Below are positions 8,087-17,317 of a DNA stretch of 64,000 nt, piece by piece; the first letter of the stretch is position 1, and the number at the start of each line of letters is the position of its first letter. Where the stretch lies: contig JAXGYO010000002.1 of NCBI GenBank assembly GCA_040772225.1, positions 62,001 through 126,000 on the forward strand, in the 5' to 3' direction. The position numbers and the translations under genes were made by a program. Below the pieces are notes generated by a model that ran no database searches, was not told where the DNA came from, and saw nothing but the letters and a program-made list of their open reading frames with translations. This DNA is from JAAYED01 sp040772225. GTDB lineage: Bacteria > Chloroflexota > Anaerolineae > UBA1429.

Positions 8087-8995
8087 TCACTCTACACTGA
8101 GTTCGACCACCGTATTGGTCAGCGTGCCCAGCCCGGCAAAGGTGATACTCACCACGTCGCCGTCCAGCAGCGTAAAGGTATCGGGAGGCACCACGCCCGT
8201 GCCGGTCATGACCCAGGCGCCCGCCGGGAAGGTGTTGCAGCGCCCGAGATAGGCGACGAGTTCCTCAAGCGACCGGTGAATCTGGCGCGTGTGGGTTTCG
8301 CCTGAAAAGACGGTAGCGCCGTCCCGCTCGACGACGCAGCTCACAGCCAGATTGAGGGGATCGACGTCCCCCGCGAGACAGACAAAGGGACCCAACGCAC
8401 AGCTCTTGTCGTAAACCTTGGCCTGGGGCAGGTACAGAGGGTTCTCGCCCTCGATGGAGCGCGAGCTCATGTCGTTCCCGACCGTATAGCCGACGATCTC
8501 CAGGGCCGGCGTGATCAACAGCGTCAGCTCCGCCTCGGGCACATCCCAGCTCGAGTCGCCGCGGATGCCTACCGGCTCGCCGGGACCCACCACACGCTGC
8601 GGTGTGGCCTTGAAAAAGATCTCCGGGCGCTCGGCGTCATAGACCTTCTCGTAGATGGTGGGCTCGCGCGATTCGCGCATGCGCGCCGAGCGGCTCATCT
8701 CATAGGTCACGCCACAGGCCCAGACCTCCTGTTGATCGATGGGTGCCAGCAAGCGGCAGTCGCCGGCCAGCAAGGTCTCGATATCACCCAGCGGCGTCTG
8801 GACGGCGACTACCTCGTCCAGAGCGGCCAGCGCCTCGGTGGCGCGCCCGCTGGCCGCCGTCAGCCACGCGGACAGGCTGGCAAAGGCGGGATCGGCGAGC
8901 GCTGAGAGATCGTAGAGCTTGCCGTCGCGGATATAGCCCAGGCGGGCGGCTGCACCACCGACAGAAAAACGGCACAGTGCGCGGTTGGGATCCAT
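8087..8995 (-). CDS. Fumarylacetoacetate hydrolase family protein
   Basis: Member of the FAH superfamily, metal-dependent enzymes that cleave or decarboxylate 2-oxo acid derivatives, including 2,4-diketo-3-deoxy sugar-acid hydrolases. The C-terminal catalytic fold is recognisable in SWDVPEAELTLLI, YTVGNDMSSRSIEGENPLYLPQAKVYDKSCALGP (split here only for family recognition) and GTGVVPP. The ATG at 8995 has AAAGGAG seven bases upstream and gives 302 residues; a longer frame to 9109 would add 38 residues of low quality. It is divergent from a sulfatase and close to uronate catabolism genes, so a sugar-acid substrate is plausible. The precise substrate cannot be read from sequence. Confidence 0.85.
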   Translation of the reverse strand: MDPNRALCRFSVGGAAARLGYIRDGKLYDLSALADPAFASLSAWLTAASGRATEALAALDEVVAVQTPLGDIETLLAGDCRLLAPIDQQEVWACGVTYEMSRSARMRESREPTIYEKVYDAERPEIFFKATPQRVVGPGEPVGIRGDSSWDVPEAELTLLITPALEIVGYTVGNDMSSRSIEGENPLYLPQAKVYDKSCALGPFVCLAGDVDPLNLAVSCVVERDGATVFSGETHTRQIHRSLEELVAYLGRCNTFPAGAWVMTGTGVVPPDTFTLLDGDVVSITFAGLGTLTNTVVELSVE

Positions 8996-9102
8996 GCTCA
9001 CTCCTTTGTAGAGTCGTATTGGCTTCAGTATACCAACGCACAGCGAGCCGTCCAGCCGCTGTGAAAGGGCCATTTGCCCCTCTTGTGGGTTGTGCCGGAG
9101 CG

Positions 9103-9131
9103 TTGACACCGGCAGTCTCGCTGGCGATACT
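9103..9131 (+). promoter_or_regulatory. Strong promoter candidate for the sulfatase
   Basis: TTGACA (9103-9108) and GATACT (9126-9131) with a 17-base spacer. A start near 9138 gives a leader of about 60 bases to the GTG start at 9200. Confidence 0.6.
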
Positions 9132-9199
9132 CTGCGATGTGAGGAATCTATCCGGGGCGGTCCGCAGGGCCAGGAACAGCTTCACACGAAGGGGGCACC

Positions 9200-10636
9200 G
9201 TGACTCTACCCAACATCATCTTTATTTTGATCGACGACATGGGCTGGCGTGACCTGGGCTGCTATGGCAGCTCCTTCTACGAGACGCCGAATATCGACGC
9301 GCTGGCGTCGCAGGGCGTGCGCTTTACCAACGCCTATGCCGCCTGCCCGGTGTGCTCGCCAACGCGGGCCAGCATCCTGACGGGCAAGTATCCCGCCAGG
9401 TTGGGCGTCACCGACTGGATCGATTGGGGCGGCACGACGCACCCCTGCCGGGGGAGGCTGGTGGATGTGCCGTATCTCAAGGAACTGCCCGCTGGCGAAT
9501 ACACGCTGGCGGATGCGCTGGGCCATGCGGGCTATGCCACCTGGCATGTGGGCAAGTGGCACCTGGGCGGCCCCGGCGATTTGCCTACTGGCCATGGCTT
9601 TCAGGTCAATGTCGGCGGCTGCGAGTGGGGCTCACCGGGGCACGAAGGGTACTTTGCGCCCTGGGGCATCCCGGCGCTGCGCGACGCCGACGTGCCCGAG
9701 GGGACCTATCTGACCGACTACCTGACAGATCGGGCGATCGAACTGATCGAGGCGCGCGACCAGCGGCCGTTCTTTCTCAACCTCTGGTACTATACCGTGC
9801 ACACTCCGATCGAGGCCAAGGCCGAGACCATCGCCAAGTATAGAGAAAAGGCCAGGCATCTCGGCCTGGACCAGATCGAGCCCTTTGAGGATGGCGGGCC
9901 TTTCCCCACCGAGCACAAGCGCCACCTGCACATCCAGCGCCGAAGGCTGCAATCCGATCCTGTGTACGCCGCGATGGTAGAACATCTCGATGAGAATGTC
10001 GGGCGGCTGATGGCGACGCTGGAACGTGAGAGACTGACAGAGAACACCATCGTCGTGTTCCTCTCGGACAATGGCGGACTCGCCACGGCCGAGGGCTCGC
10101 CGACGTGCAACGCGCCGCTGGCGGAGGGCAAGGGCTGGATGTACGAGGGCGGCACGCGCGAACCCCAGTTTGCGGCGTGGCCTGGCGTAATCCCCCCCGG
10201 CCAGGTCTGCGAGGCCGTGACAACGTCCACGGACTGGTACCCCACACTGCTCGACCTGGCAGGCCTTCCGACCGAGCCGGAGCAGCACGTCGACGGCGTC
10301 TCTCTTGCGCCTGTGCTGCGCGGCGAGGCCGAGACGCTGCAGCGGGAGGCGATCTACTGGCACTATCCCCACTATGGCAACCAGGGCGGCACGCCCGGCT
10401 GCTCCCTGCGCGCCGGCGATTACAAGCTGATCGAGTTCTTTGAGGACGGGCGGCTGGAGTTGTACAACCTCAGAGAGGACATCGGTGAGGAACGCAACCT
10501 GGCGGCGGAGATGCCGGCACTGACAGCGGAGTTGCACGCGCGCCTGGTCGCCTGGCGCGAGGCGATCGAGGCGCGCATCCCGCAGCCCAACCCCGGCTGG
10601 CGTGACCAGGCTGGGCAGGGGATTGAGTCGCCCTGA
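9200..10636 (+). CDS. Type I (formylglycine) sulfatase, arylsulfatase A-like
   Basis: Hydrolyses sulfate esters after conversion of an active-site cysteine to formylglycine. The activation motif CSPTR starts at C52, followed by SILTGKYPARLG, the second family signature. Metal-binding aspartates occur in ILIDDMGWRD (residues 12-13) and in FLSDNGG further on. The length of 478 residues is normal. The start is GTG at 9200, with GAAGGGGG upstream. No signal peptide is evident, so the enzyme may be cytoplasmic or exported by another route. The anaerobic or aerobic formylglycine-generating enzyme is not encoded nearby. The neighbouring glucuronidase cluster suggests sulfated uronic-acid-containing glycans as substrates, which is inference. 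Confidence 0.93.
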   Translation: MTLPNIIFILIDDMGWRDLGCYGSSFYETPNIDALASQGVRFTNAYAACPVCSPTRASILTGKYPARLGVTDWIDWGGTTHPCRGRLVDVPYLKELPAGEYTLADALGHAGYATWHVGKWHLGGPGDLPTGHGFQVNVGGCEWGSPGHEGYFAPWGIPALRDADVPEGTYLTDYLTDRAIELIEARDQRPFFLNLWYYTVHTPIEAKAETIAKYREKARHLGLDQIEPFEDGGPFPTEHKRHLHIQRRRLQSDPVYAAMVEHLDENVGRLMATLERERLTENTIVVFLSDNGGLATAEGSPTCNAPLAEGKGWMYEGGTREPQFAAWPGVIPPGQVCEAVTTSTDWYPTLLDLAGLPTEPEQHVDGVSLAPVLRGEAETLQREAIYWHYPHYGNQGGTPGCSLRAGDYKLIEFFEDGRLELYNLREDIGEERNLAAEMPALTAELHARLVAWREAIEARIPQPNPGWRDQAGQGIESP

Positions 10637-10747
10637 TAGGCTGTGTGGGGCCTGGCCAAATCATTGACGGGTTATCGCTGCCGCTGTATAAGGATATTGT
10701 AGCCTAGCGGTTTCAGTCTCATTGCTTTGTTGTGCATGAGGTGAGAC

Positions 10748-12038
10748 ATGTTCAGATCTTCCGTCTCCCTGGTGCTGGCTCTCGCCCTGGTACTGATCCC
10801 CGCCGCCTCCTTGTGTGCGCCCGCGCGCGCCGCCGACCCCCCCTACAATTGTGGGAACGCTCGTTTACCGGGAGAACGGTCTGGGTGCGGCTCCCCCCTC
10901 CGGCATGCTCCTCGGCGTGCTTGCACCCACGGTCGGCGGCGTGGCCATGGAGAGAGTGCTCAACGGCCTGGAACTCGTCGCAACGTTGACCGGCGGCGAG
11001 GATGTGGGTCTGGGCGCGCTGATGGACGCGGTGAACCAGACGGTGGCCGTGGATCTGAACGGGATTCTGCCCTACTCGGCCAGCAGGGAGACGGTGATCG
11101 GGTTTACGCTCATAGAGCGTGGGCGCGGGGCCTTTGAGCTGAAAGACGGCCGCGTGGATTGGACAACCTCCAGCCTTGGCGAGATCTGAGCGGGCGGGTT
11201 CTCTCTCAGCGACAGCTCTCAGGGGAGCGGTGTTTACAACCTGGACCCCCGCACCGACCGATTCGATCTGACCATCGACGTGGACGATCCAGAGCTGAGC
11301 TTTAGCCTCGAGGTGGACATCTCCTACCCGCTGCCGGTGAACGGCCTGTCGAGGGCGTCCTGGCCGCATGAGATCGTCACTCTGGAGGTGAGGGAGCAAG
11401 ACGGCAGGACAACCTTTGCAGGGACGTCTTTCGGCCAGAGCATTCCGACCGAGCCGATGGGCAGTGAGCCATTTGAGGCGGGGCTGTACTATAGATATAC
11501 GGGCAGTATAGACGAGCTGACCGGATACACAGAGACCTTTCGTGACCTGACGGATACGCAGATCCTGGTCTCGTATCGCCTGGGCGATGACTGCGAGACA
11601 GAGGTTTTGGAGCCCCCAAAAAACGACCGCTGGACGCTCTCGGACAGTGAGGGCGTGATTCTGGAGAGAGATCTGAAGGCCGAGTCGCTGCCGCGCGTGT
11701 GGGCCGATGATCTCACCTGGGAGCTGGATGATCTGGGCGAGTTGGAGGCGGAGTTCGAACCCGATCCCCCTCGCGGTTCGGAGGCGCGCGTCTGGTACGA
11801 GGGTACACTGCCCGAGCACAACTGCGACCTGGATCGCGGCTTTATCCCCGACGACCGCGAGGCGGAACTTGGGTTCGACCCCAACAGCAGGGACACATAT
11901 GGCATGGGTCGGCGAGACGGCGACTGCGACTACTGGGATGACAGCGAGATCACAGCCTACCAGGCACAAGAGTCCTGGCCGGTTGGTTCCGCCGATAAGG
12001 AGGACTGGGCGGACCCTGGCAAGCAGAGCGGCGGATAG
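10748..12038 (+). pseudogene. Interrupted gene for a secreted protein (frameshift plus in-frame TGA)
   Basis: A clear signal peptide (MFRSSVSLVLALALVLIP, cleavage near APARAA) is in one frame. At a run of seven C (about 10836-10842) the coding sense moves to another frame (TIVGTLVYRENGLG). That frame meets TGA at 11187-11189 but stays open and protein-like on both sides (SSLGEI stop AGGFSLSDSS) up to 12038. The downstream part is rich in acidic residues and ends DWADPGKQSGG. A TGG to TGA change would explain the stop. I recognise no domain; the body looks like an extracytoplasmic beta-rich protein. It may be a true pseudogene or carry consensus errors. A strong hairpin terminator follows. Confidence 0.6.
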
Positions 12039-12071
12039 CGAAAAGGCGTGACTGGACCGTTCACCAGACAA

Positions 12072-12112
12072 AGACCGCCTCGAAGGCCCTTACAGGCCTC
12101 GGGGCGGTCTTG
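12072..12112. terminator. Bidirectional hairpin terminator
   Basis: AAGACCGCC (12072-12080) pairs with GGCGGTCTT (12104-12112), with a further inner stem ending in GGCC pairs. It lies between two convergent genes and can serve both strands. Confidence 0.7.
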
Positions 12113-12132
12113 TGCTCGCCAGGAGATGCGCG

Positions 12133-13215
12133 TTAGCGCTGGATACGCGCCGAGCCGCCCTGGCTCAGGGCGCGCACCTGGTCCAGGGTCGCCATCGTCG
12201 TGTCGCCGGGGTAGGTGGTGATGAGCGCGCCGTGAGCCCAACCCAGGTTCACGGCCGTCTGCTCGGGCTCGCCGGTCATCAGACCGTAGAATAGCCCGGC
12301 GGCAAAGCCGTCCCCGCCGCCCACGCGGTCGTACACGTCCAGCTCCATCGTGGGCGCCTGGTAGGTCTGGCCATTGATCCAGGCTACCGCGCTCCAGGAG
12401 TGGCGGTTTGTGGAGTGGACCTCGCGCAGGGTGGTCGCCACGATCTTCACATTCGGGAACAGATCGGTGACCTTGCTGATCATGCCAACAAAAGCCTGCG
12501 GGTCGAGCTTGTTTTTGGCCGCCACTTCGGGCCCGGGGATCCCCAGCCCCATCTGCAGGTCCTCCTCGTTGCCCACGAGGACGTCGACGTTCTCGACGAT
12601 GCGCCGCACGATGCCCGCAGCCGCGTCGGCGCCGCCCCACAGGCTCCAGAGTTTGCCGCGATAGTTGAGGTCAAAGGAGACCACGGCGCCGTGCGCTTTG
12701 GCGGCCTTCATCCCCTCGATGATCACTTCGCCCGTGGTGCTGGAGAGCGCCGCAAAGATGCCGCCGCTGTGGAACCAGCGCACGCCGCCGGCCATGATCG
12801 CGTCCCAGTCAAAGTCGCCCGGCTTGAGCAGGCCCGCGGCCTCGTTGCAGCGGTTGTAGAACACCACCGGCGCGCGCACGCCCTGGCCCCGGTCACTGTA
12901 GACCGTCGCCATGTTGGGCCCGGTGACGCCATTGTGCTCGAAATGCTTGTAGAACGGCCGTACGCCCATGGCCTTGACGCGCTCAGCGATCAGGTCACCG
13001 ATGGGATAATCCGCCATGGCCGTGGCGATACCGGTCTTGAGGCCAAAGCAGTCCGCCAGGTTCGCGGCGACGTTGAACTCGCCGCCGCTGACATGGATCT
13101 GGCACTCGGTGGCCTTGCGGAACGGGATCACGCCCGGGTCCAGGCGATGCACCAGGGCGCCCAGCGAGAGCAGGTCCAGCGCGCCTTCGGAACGTAGATT
13201 CAGCCCGTAGCTCAT
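12133..13215 (-). CDS. PfkB-family sugar kinase, probable 2-keto-3-deoxygluconate kinase
   Basis: Ribokinase/PfkB fold kinase of 360 residues. The C-terminal signature is RVGGGDGFAAGLFYG with the expected catalytic base at D302; the N-terminal sugar-binding region HVSGGEFNVAANLA is also typical. Substrate is inferred from the operon: a beta-glucuronidase, a mannonate-dehydrogenase-like SDR and a LarA-like protein lie directly upstream, so phosphorylation of KDG to KDPG at the end of a uronate pathway is likely. The start overlaps the LarA-like stop by four bases. Other PfkB substrates (fructose, adenosine) cannot be excluded on sequence alone. Confidence 0.82.
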   Translation of the reverse strand: MSYGLNLRSEGALDLLSLGALVHRLDPGVIPFRKATECQIHVSGGEFNVAANLADCFGLKTGIATAMADYPIGDLIAERVKAMGVRPFYKHFEHNGVTGPNMATVYSDRGQGVRAPVVFYNRCNEAAGLLKPGDFDWDAIMAGGVRWFHSGGIFAALSSTTGEVIIEGMKAAKAHGAVVSFDLNYRGKLWSLWGGADAAAGIVRRIVENVDVLVGNEEDLQMGLGIPGPEVAAKNKLDPQAFVGMISKVTDLFPNVKIVATTLREVHSTNRHSWSAVAWINGQTYQAPTMELDVYDRVGGGDGFAAGLFYGLMTGEPEQTAVNLGWAHGALITTYPGDTTMATLDQVRALSQGGSARIQR

Positions 13216-14483
13216 GCTTGCCTCCTGATTTTGTACAGCATCTCACCGGCTCGTGGGATCACGAGCACGCCCTCATCCGCACGCGCCTGCCAGGCGGCGA
13301 TATCCACCGTGGCAGGGTCGAGATACCCCAAATTGATGCGCTCGCAGCGCTCCCGCGGAATGCCAGTGGCCAGCGTCACTGTGACGCGCGGCGTCTCGAT
13401 GCCCGTGGACGGGTCGTAGGCGCCCAACCCCTTGCAGTGCGTCGAGTGCGCCAGCACGCCCCCGGGATAGTCTTTGAAACGGTCCCACTGCTTGAGGAAA
13501 TAGTCACGGCAGTGGTATCCGATCTCGTCCAGCAGGCGGCCGTGGGTGTAGCTCACCTCGGTGATGTGCGGGGCGTAGATCACCACCTCGCCGCCGTCGG
13601 CCACCGCCGGCTCCATCTTGTACATCCCCTTGGCCGCGGTCCACAGGTCGTCGTAGAGGGTCGGCATCACCGAGAGCACGCGCTGCACCGGCTCATCGAG
13701 CCAGACAATGTGCACCTGCGACGACAACTCCGAGGCCGCTTCCCAGGCCATGGTCGGGGAGCCAAAGTACAGGCCGTGCAGCCCGCTGTGGGTGTTCACC
13801 AGACAGAAACAGGCCACCGGCTTGTCGATGAACGCCGCGGCCCTGTCGATCACGGCGCGCACAGGGGTATATCCGGCGCCGATGATGGCATAGTTGGTCA
13901 TCACGGCGCCCAGCCAGTGGGTGAAATCGATGATCTCGGCGCCGGCGATCCCCGGGAAAAAGTACTTGTTCCCGCCCGAAAAACCTACCACCTCGTGAGG
14001 AAACACGGGCCCGCAGATGATGATCTGATCATAGTCGTAGATGCGCCTGTTCAGACGGACGGGCACCTCCTGGCTGAACAGCCCGTTGGTCAGGGCGCCG
14101 ATCTCCGTCGCGGGAATGGTCCCCAGATGCGCCAGCGCCGCGGGATCGTCCCAGGCGTGGTTGTAGATGTGACTCGGTCCTGCCATTCCATTGACCACCG
14201 GGTGTCCGACCAGTGACGACAGCGCGGCGTCGTCCATAGGCATGTGGGTGCCCAGGGCAATCAGATAGTCCAGCGCCGCGACCCGCGGTCCCAAGAACTC
14301 GGCGAAAAGCTCGAAAAAGCGCGGCATGGGCATGGTCCGCGTGCCATCGGGGATGATCACCAGCACACGACGGCCGTCCACATCCAGCCTCACCAGTCCC
14401 TCGCTGACGATGGTACGGACCTCATCGGCCGTAAGGTGACCCTCGGCGCGGCCTAATCCGATCACGGCATCACAGGATGGCAT
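13212..14483 (-). CDS. LarA-like nickel-pincer-nucleotide racemase/epimerase (DUF2088)
   Basis: Related to lactate racemase LarA, which uses a nickel pincer nucleotide cofactor bound to a lysine. The key residues are present with the right spacing: LGTHMPM gives H80, PHEVVGFSGGNKYFFPG gives H163 and K173 (the pincer lysine), and THWLG gives H189. The 10- and 16-residue spacings match LarA H174/K184/H200. No larB, larC or larE for cofactor synthesis is in the window. It sits between the SDR and the kinase, overlapping the latter by four bases, so it probably epimerises a 2-hydroxy acid in uronate catabolism (for example an aldonate). The exact substrate is unknown. 423 residues, normal length. 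Confidence 0.85.
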   Translation of the reverse strand: MPSCDAVIGLGRAEGHLTADEVRTIVSEGLVRLDVDGRRVLVIIPDGTRTMPMPRFFELFAEFLGPRVAALDYLIALGTHMPMDDAALSSLVGHPVVNGMAGPSHIYNHAWDDPAALAHLGTIPATEIGALTNGLFSQEVPVRLNRRIYDYDQIIICGPVFPHEVVGFSGGNKYFFPGIAGAEIIDFTHWLGAVMTNYAIIGAGYTPVRAVIDRAAAFIDKPVACFCLVNTHSGLHGLYFGSPTMAWEAASELSSQVHIVWLDEPVQRVLSVMPTLYDDLWTAAKGMYKMEPAVADGGEVVIYAPHITEVSYTHGRLLDEIGYHCRDYFLKQWDRFKDYPGGVLAHSTHCKGLGAYDPSTGIETPRVTVTLATGIPRERCERINLGYLDPATVDIAAWQARADEGVLVIPRAGEMLYKIRRQA

Positions 14484-14486
14484 CTG

Positions 14487-15311
14487 CTAGACTCCTCCAA
14501 AGACACTGAACCCGCCATCCACCGGCACGGTGATGCCCGTGACAAAGGCGGAAGCGGGAGACAGGAGCCACAGGATCGTGCCGGTCAGGTCCGACGGCAC
14601 GCCAAAGCGCCCCATGGGCGTGTGGTCGATGATCGTCTGCCCGCGCGCCGTCAGATCGCCTGTCTTCTCGTCAGTCAGAAGGTAGCGGTTCTGATCGCCG
14701 AGGAAAAAGCCCGGCGCGACGGCGTTGACGCGGATGCCCGGCGCATAGTTCTTGGCCATGTGCACCGCCAGCCACTGGGTGAGGTTGCTGACGCCCGCCT
14801 TCGCAATGGAATAGGCCGGCACGCGGGTGAGCGGCCGGTAATAGTTCATCGATGAAAAGTTCAGGATGACGCCCTCGCCTCGCTCCGCCATGCCGCGGCC
14901 GAACACCTGGCAGGGCAGGATGGTGCCCACCAGGTTCAGGTCCAGGACGGTCCGCAGGGCGTCCTCTGGCAGATCGAAAAAGCTCAGGTCGGCGGTGGTG
15001 GTGGCGGACGGGTGGTTGCCCCCCGCGGCGTTCACCAGGCCGTAGACGGGACCGAAGCGGGCCTCTACCGCCGACACGGCCTCCTCCAGGCTGGCACGGT
15101 CCAGCACATCGGCCGCCACCGCCATCAGATGCTCGGTGCCCAGCTCATCCAGCAGTGGCTGTGCGCGAGCCACGCTGCGGCCAAGGACCGCCACGTCGGC
15201 TCCCACACCGACGAGTGCTCGCACCAGCTCAGAGCCCAGTGCCCCAGAGCCACCTGTAACCACGAATACCTTGCCCTCGAAATCATACCAGTCGCGAACT
15301 GTGCTATCCAT
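14487..15311 (-). CDS. SDR-family oxidoreductase, D-mannonate/fructuronate oxidoreductase-like
   Basis: Classical short-chain dehydrogenase. The nucleotide-binding motif TGGSGALG occupies residues 19-26, NAAGG follows, and the catalytic Y167 and K171 lie in YSIAK. The C-terminal part with a long insert before PMGRFG and the ending TVPVDGGFSVFGGV resemble the SDR-type fructuronate reductases (YjmF-like). I use the ATG at 15311 because GAGGAG lies at proper distance; a GTG six bases upstream is possible. It lies three bases before the LarA-like gene. In context it would reduce fructuronate to mannonate after glucuronate isomerisation. The isomerase and mannonate dehydratase are not in this window. 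Confidence 0.82.
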   Translation of the reverse strand: MDSTVRDWYDFEGKVFVVTGGSGALGSELVRALVGVGADVAVLGRSVARAQPLLDELGTEHLMAVAADVLDRASLEEAVSAVEARFGPVYGLVNAAGGNHPSATTTADLSFFDLPEDALRTVLDLNLVGTILPCQVFGRGMAERGEGVILNFSSMNYYRPLTRVPAYSIAKAGVSNLTQWLAVHMAKNYAPGIRVNAVAPGFFLGDQNRYLLTDEKTGDLTARGQTIIDHTPMGRFGVPSDLTGTILWLLSPASAFVTGITVPVDGGFSVFGGV

Positions 15312-15363
15312 TACCACTCCTCAATATCCATGCCAGGTTGTGCAAAAGAACGGGCACGAGATG

Positions 15364-17127
15364 CTACTCTCTCCCTGCCCAGAGCTCGCGCAGCACGTGA
15401 GCCACCAGCTTGGGCTGCCGGGCTCGGGTAAAGACGCCCTTCAAGTTCATGCCACCCACGCGGTTGGTGCCCTGCACCGCGGCGAAATCGGCGAAATTCC
15501 AGACCTGCATGCCGACGACGAACTCTTTGCGGGCCGCAACCTCGATATACCCGCGCACCATCTCCGCCTGATACTCTTCGGTCCACATCACGCCCGGGTG
15601 CCCGTGCAGGCCGGCAACGGTGTCCGCCCCAAACTCGGTGACGATGATTGGGCGGTGGAAAGTGGCCCACTTTTCGTCCAGCTCGGCGTCGATCTTGCTG
15701 ATGCCCAGGTCGAGTTGTCCCGATTCGGTGTACCAGCCCCAGTAGCGGTTCATGCAGATCACGTCCGCCTCGGCGTGCCAGGCATCGGGCGAGCCCATGA
15801 CGCCCACGATGGTCGCGGGGCGGGTGGGGTCCAACTCTTTCGCGTGGCGCAGCAGGCGCGTGAGAAACACCCGTCCGCGCTCATCGGCGGCGACGGCGTC
15901 GGTCTCGATGCCCGCACGGCGAAACATAAAGCTCGCCGGTAACGGCTCGTTGGCTACGCTCCACATGATTACCGAAGGGTGGTTCTTGTCGCGGGCAACC
16001 AGCTCGTCGATGTCCTTCAGACACTGGCTCAGCAGGCCGGGCACCAGTTCGGCCTGGTGGAACTGCAGCGACACCGCGGGGATTTCGTCGATGATGAGCA
16101 TCCCCATGCGATCCGCCAGCAGCATCTCCTCCTCCGAGTACGGATAGTGCGAGGTGCGGTAGCTGGTTGCGCCGACCCAGCGCATGAGTTGATAGTCCTT
16201 CACCAGCAGAGGCAGGTTGAGACCCTTGCCGCTGGCGATGAAATCCTCGTGGCGGCCGAAACCGTCGAGACGCACCGGTTTGCCGTTGAGCAGGAACTGC
16301 GTGTCCGTGACCTTGATCGTGCGGATGCCCACCGGCAGCGTGTAGGTGTCTGCTTCGGTGCTGATGGTGAGGTCGTACAGGAAGGGATCGGATGGGCACC
16401 AGAGCCGCGCCGCGGGAACGATCAGGACGGCCTCGGCGTTACCCTCGCGGAAAGTAAGGTCGGCGACAATGCGCTGGCCGTTCCCCACGAGCGTGGCGTG
16501 GCCCGAACCGGTGTCGCCGCAGGCCCTGACAGTCAGACGTATGGTACCCGACTCGCCGGCGATCTCCGTGACCACGCGGATGTCCTCGATGGCGGAGCCG
16601 GGCACCGAGTAAAGCACCACGGGGCGGTGGATGCCGGAGAAAGGAAAAAAGTCATAGGTCGTGGGCGGATACCCCGAAAGCCCCAGCCCGCTGGCGCCAC
16701 CCGCGGGCACGCGCGAGGGCAGGAGTTCGTTCTCCACGCTGATGGCGATGGTGTTCTCCGCGCCCCAGCGCACCTGTTCGGTGATGTCGCAGGAAAAGGG
16801 CAGATGGCCGCCCTCATGGGAGCCGACCACCACGCCATTGACATAAACCGTGGCCAGGTAGCAGGCTGAGCCCACTCGCAGATAGATGCGCTGCCCGCGC
16901 CAGGCAGAGGGGACGAACGTGCGCCGTACATACCACGCCAGCCCAAAGTAGTTGAACAGGTCCTCGTACTGCTCGTTCCAGGAGGCGGGCACGGCAATGG
17001 GGCGGGCATCGGGCAGGCCGCTCATCCAGCCCCGGTCGGCGCCAACTCCGTCCGGGTCGGTGCGGAAGTCCCACATGCCGGAGATGTCCAGCGTGTTGCG
17101 GATGGCGTTCTGTTGGGGGTAGAGCAT
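15364..17127 (-). CDS. uidA: Beta-glucuronidase, GH2 family
   Basis: Hydrolyses terminal beta-D-glucuronides to glucuronate. Colinear with E. coli UidA from the start (MLYPQQN) to the end. Catalytic residues are E394 (acid/base, in WSVANEP) and E498 (nucleophile, in IVTEFGADT). The NxK motif that recognises the glucuronate carboxylate is present as N561-L-K563, which separates true glucuronidases from other GH2 enzymes. TSHYPYSEEE and VWNFADF are also conserved. The open frame extends 109 codons upstream but the ATG at 17127 is preceded by AGAGGAG and begins where the homology begins. No signal peptide, so the enzyme is intracellular and acts on imported glucuronides. It precedes the SDR by about 50 bases. 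Confidence 0.95.
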   Translation of the reverse strand: MLYPQQNAIRNTLDISGMWDFRTDPDGVGADRGWMSGLPDARPIAVPASWNEQYEDLFNYFGLAWYVRRTFVPSAWRGQRIYLRVGSACYLATVYVNGVVVGSHEGGHLPFSCDITEQVRWGAENTIAISVENELLPSRVPAGGASGLGLSGYPPTTYDFFPFSGIHRPVVLYSVPGSAIEDIRVVTEIAGESGTIRLTVRACGDTGSGHATLVGNGQRIVADLTFREGNAEAVLIVPAARLWCPSDPFLYDLTISTEADTYTLPVGIRTIKVTDTQFLLNGKPVRLDGFGRHEDFIASGKGLNLPLLVKDYQLMRWVGATSYRTSHYPYSEEEMLLADRMGMLIIDEIPAVSLQFHQAELVPGLLSQCLKDIDELVARDKNHPSVIMWSVANEPLPASFMFRRAGIETDAVAADERGRVFLTRLLRHAKELDPTRPATIVGVMGSPDAWHAEADVICMNRYWGWYTESGQLDLGISKIDAELDEKWATFHRPIIVTEFGADTVAGLHGHPGVMWTEEYQAEMVRGYIEVAARKEFVVGMQVWNFADFAAVQGTNRVGGMNLKGVFTRARQPKLVAHVLRELWAGRE

Positions 17128-17268
17128 GGGTCTCCTCTCTGAGGCCTGCACCGAATGCTGAAGGTCTGTTTCGCTACCGGTCGCCGTCACTACGGCTGCT
17201 TGATGGTGCGCGAAACGGGGGAGGGTGTCAAGTTGCTGCCCGGCTCGACTGCTTGCGCAGTGTGTAGA

Positions 17269-17302
17269 CACTGACGGGCGGCCTTGATGCCACCCGTCAG
17301 TG
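17269..17302 (-). terminator. Hairpin after the GH3 gene
   Basis: A ten-base perfect stem CACTGACGGG / CCCGTCAGTG, with GGC/GCC continuing inward, lies between the GH3 stop and the glucuronidase start. There is no T-run, so it may be a processing or partial termination site inside the cluster rather than a full terminator. Confidence 0.4.
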
Positions 17303-17317
17303 AGCAGCCAGCAGAGA

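Noticed and set aside
10752..12071. A 439-codon minus-strand frame opposite the interrupted secreted protein
   Set aside because: No start context or domain; the plus strand has a signal peptide and coding-like composition.
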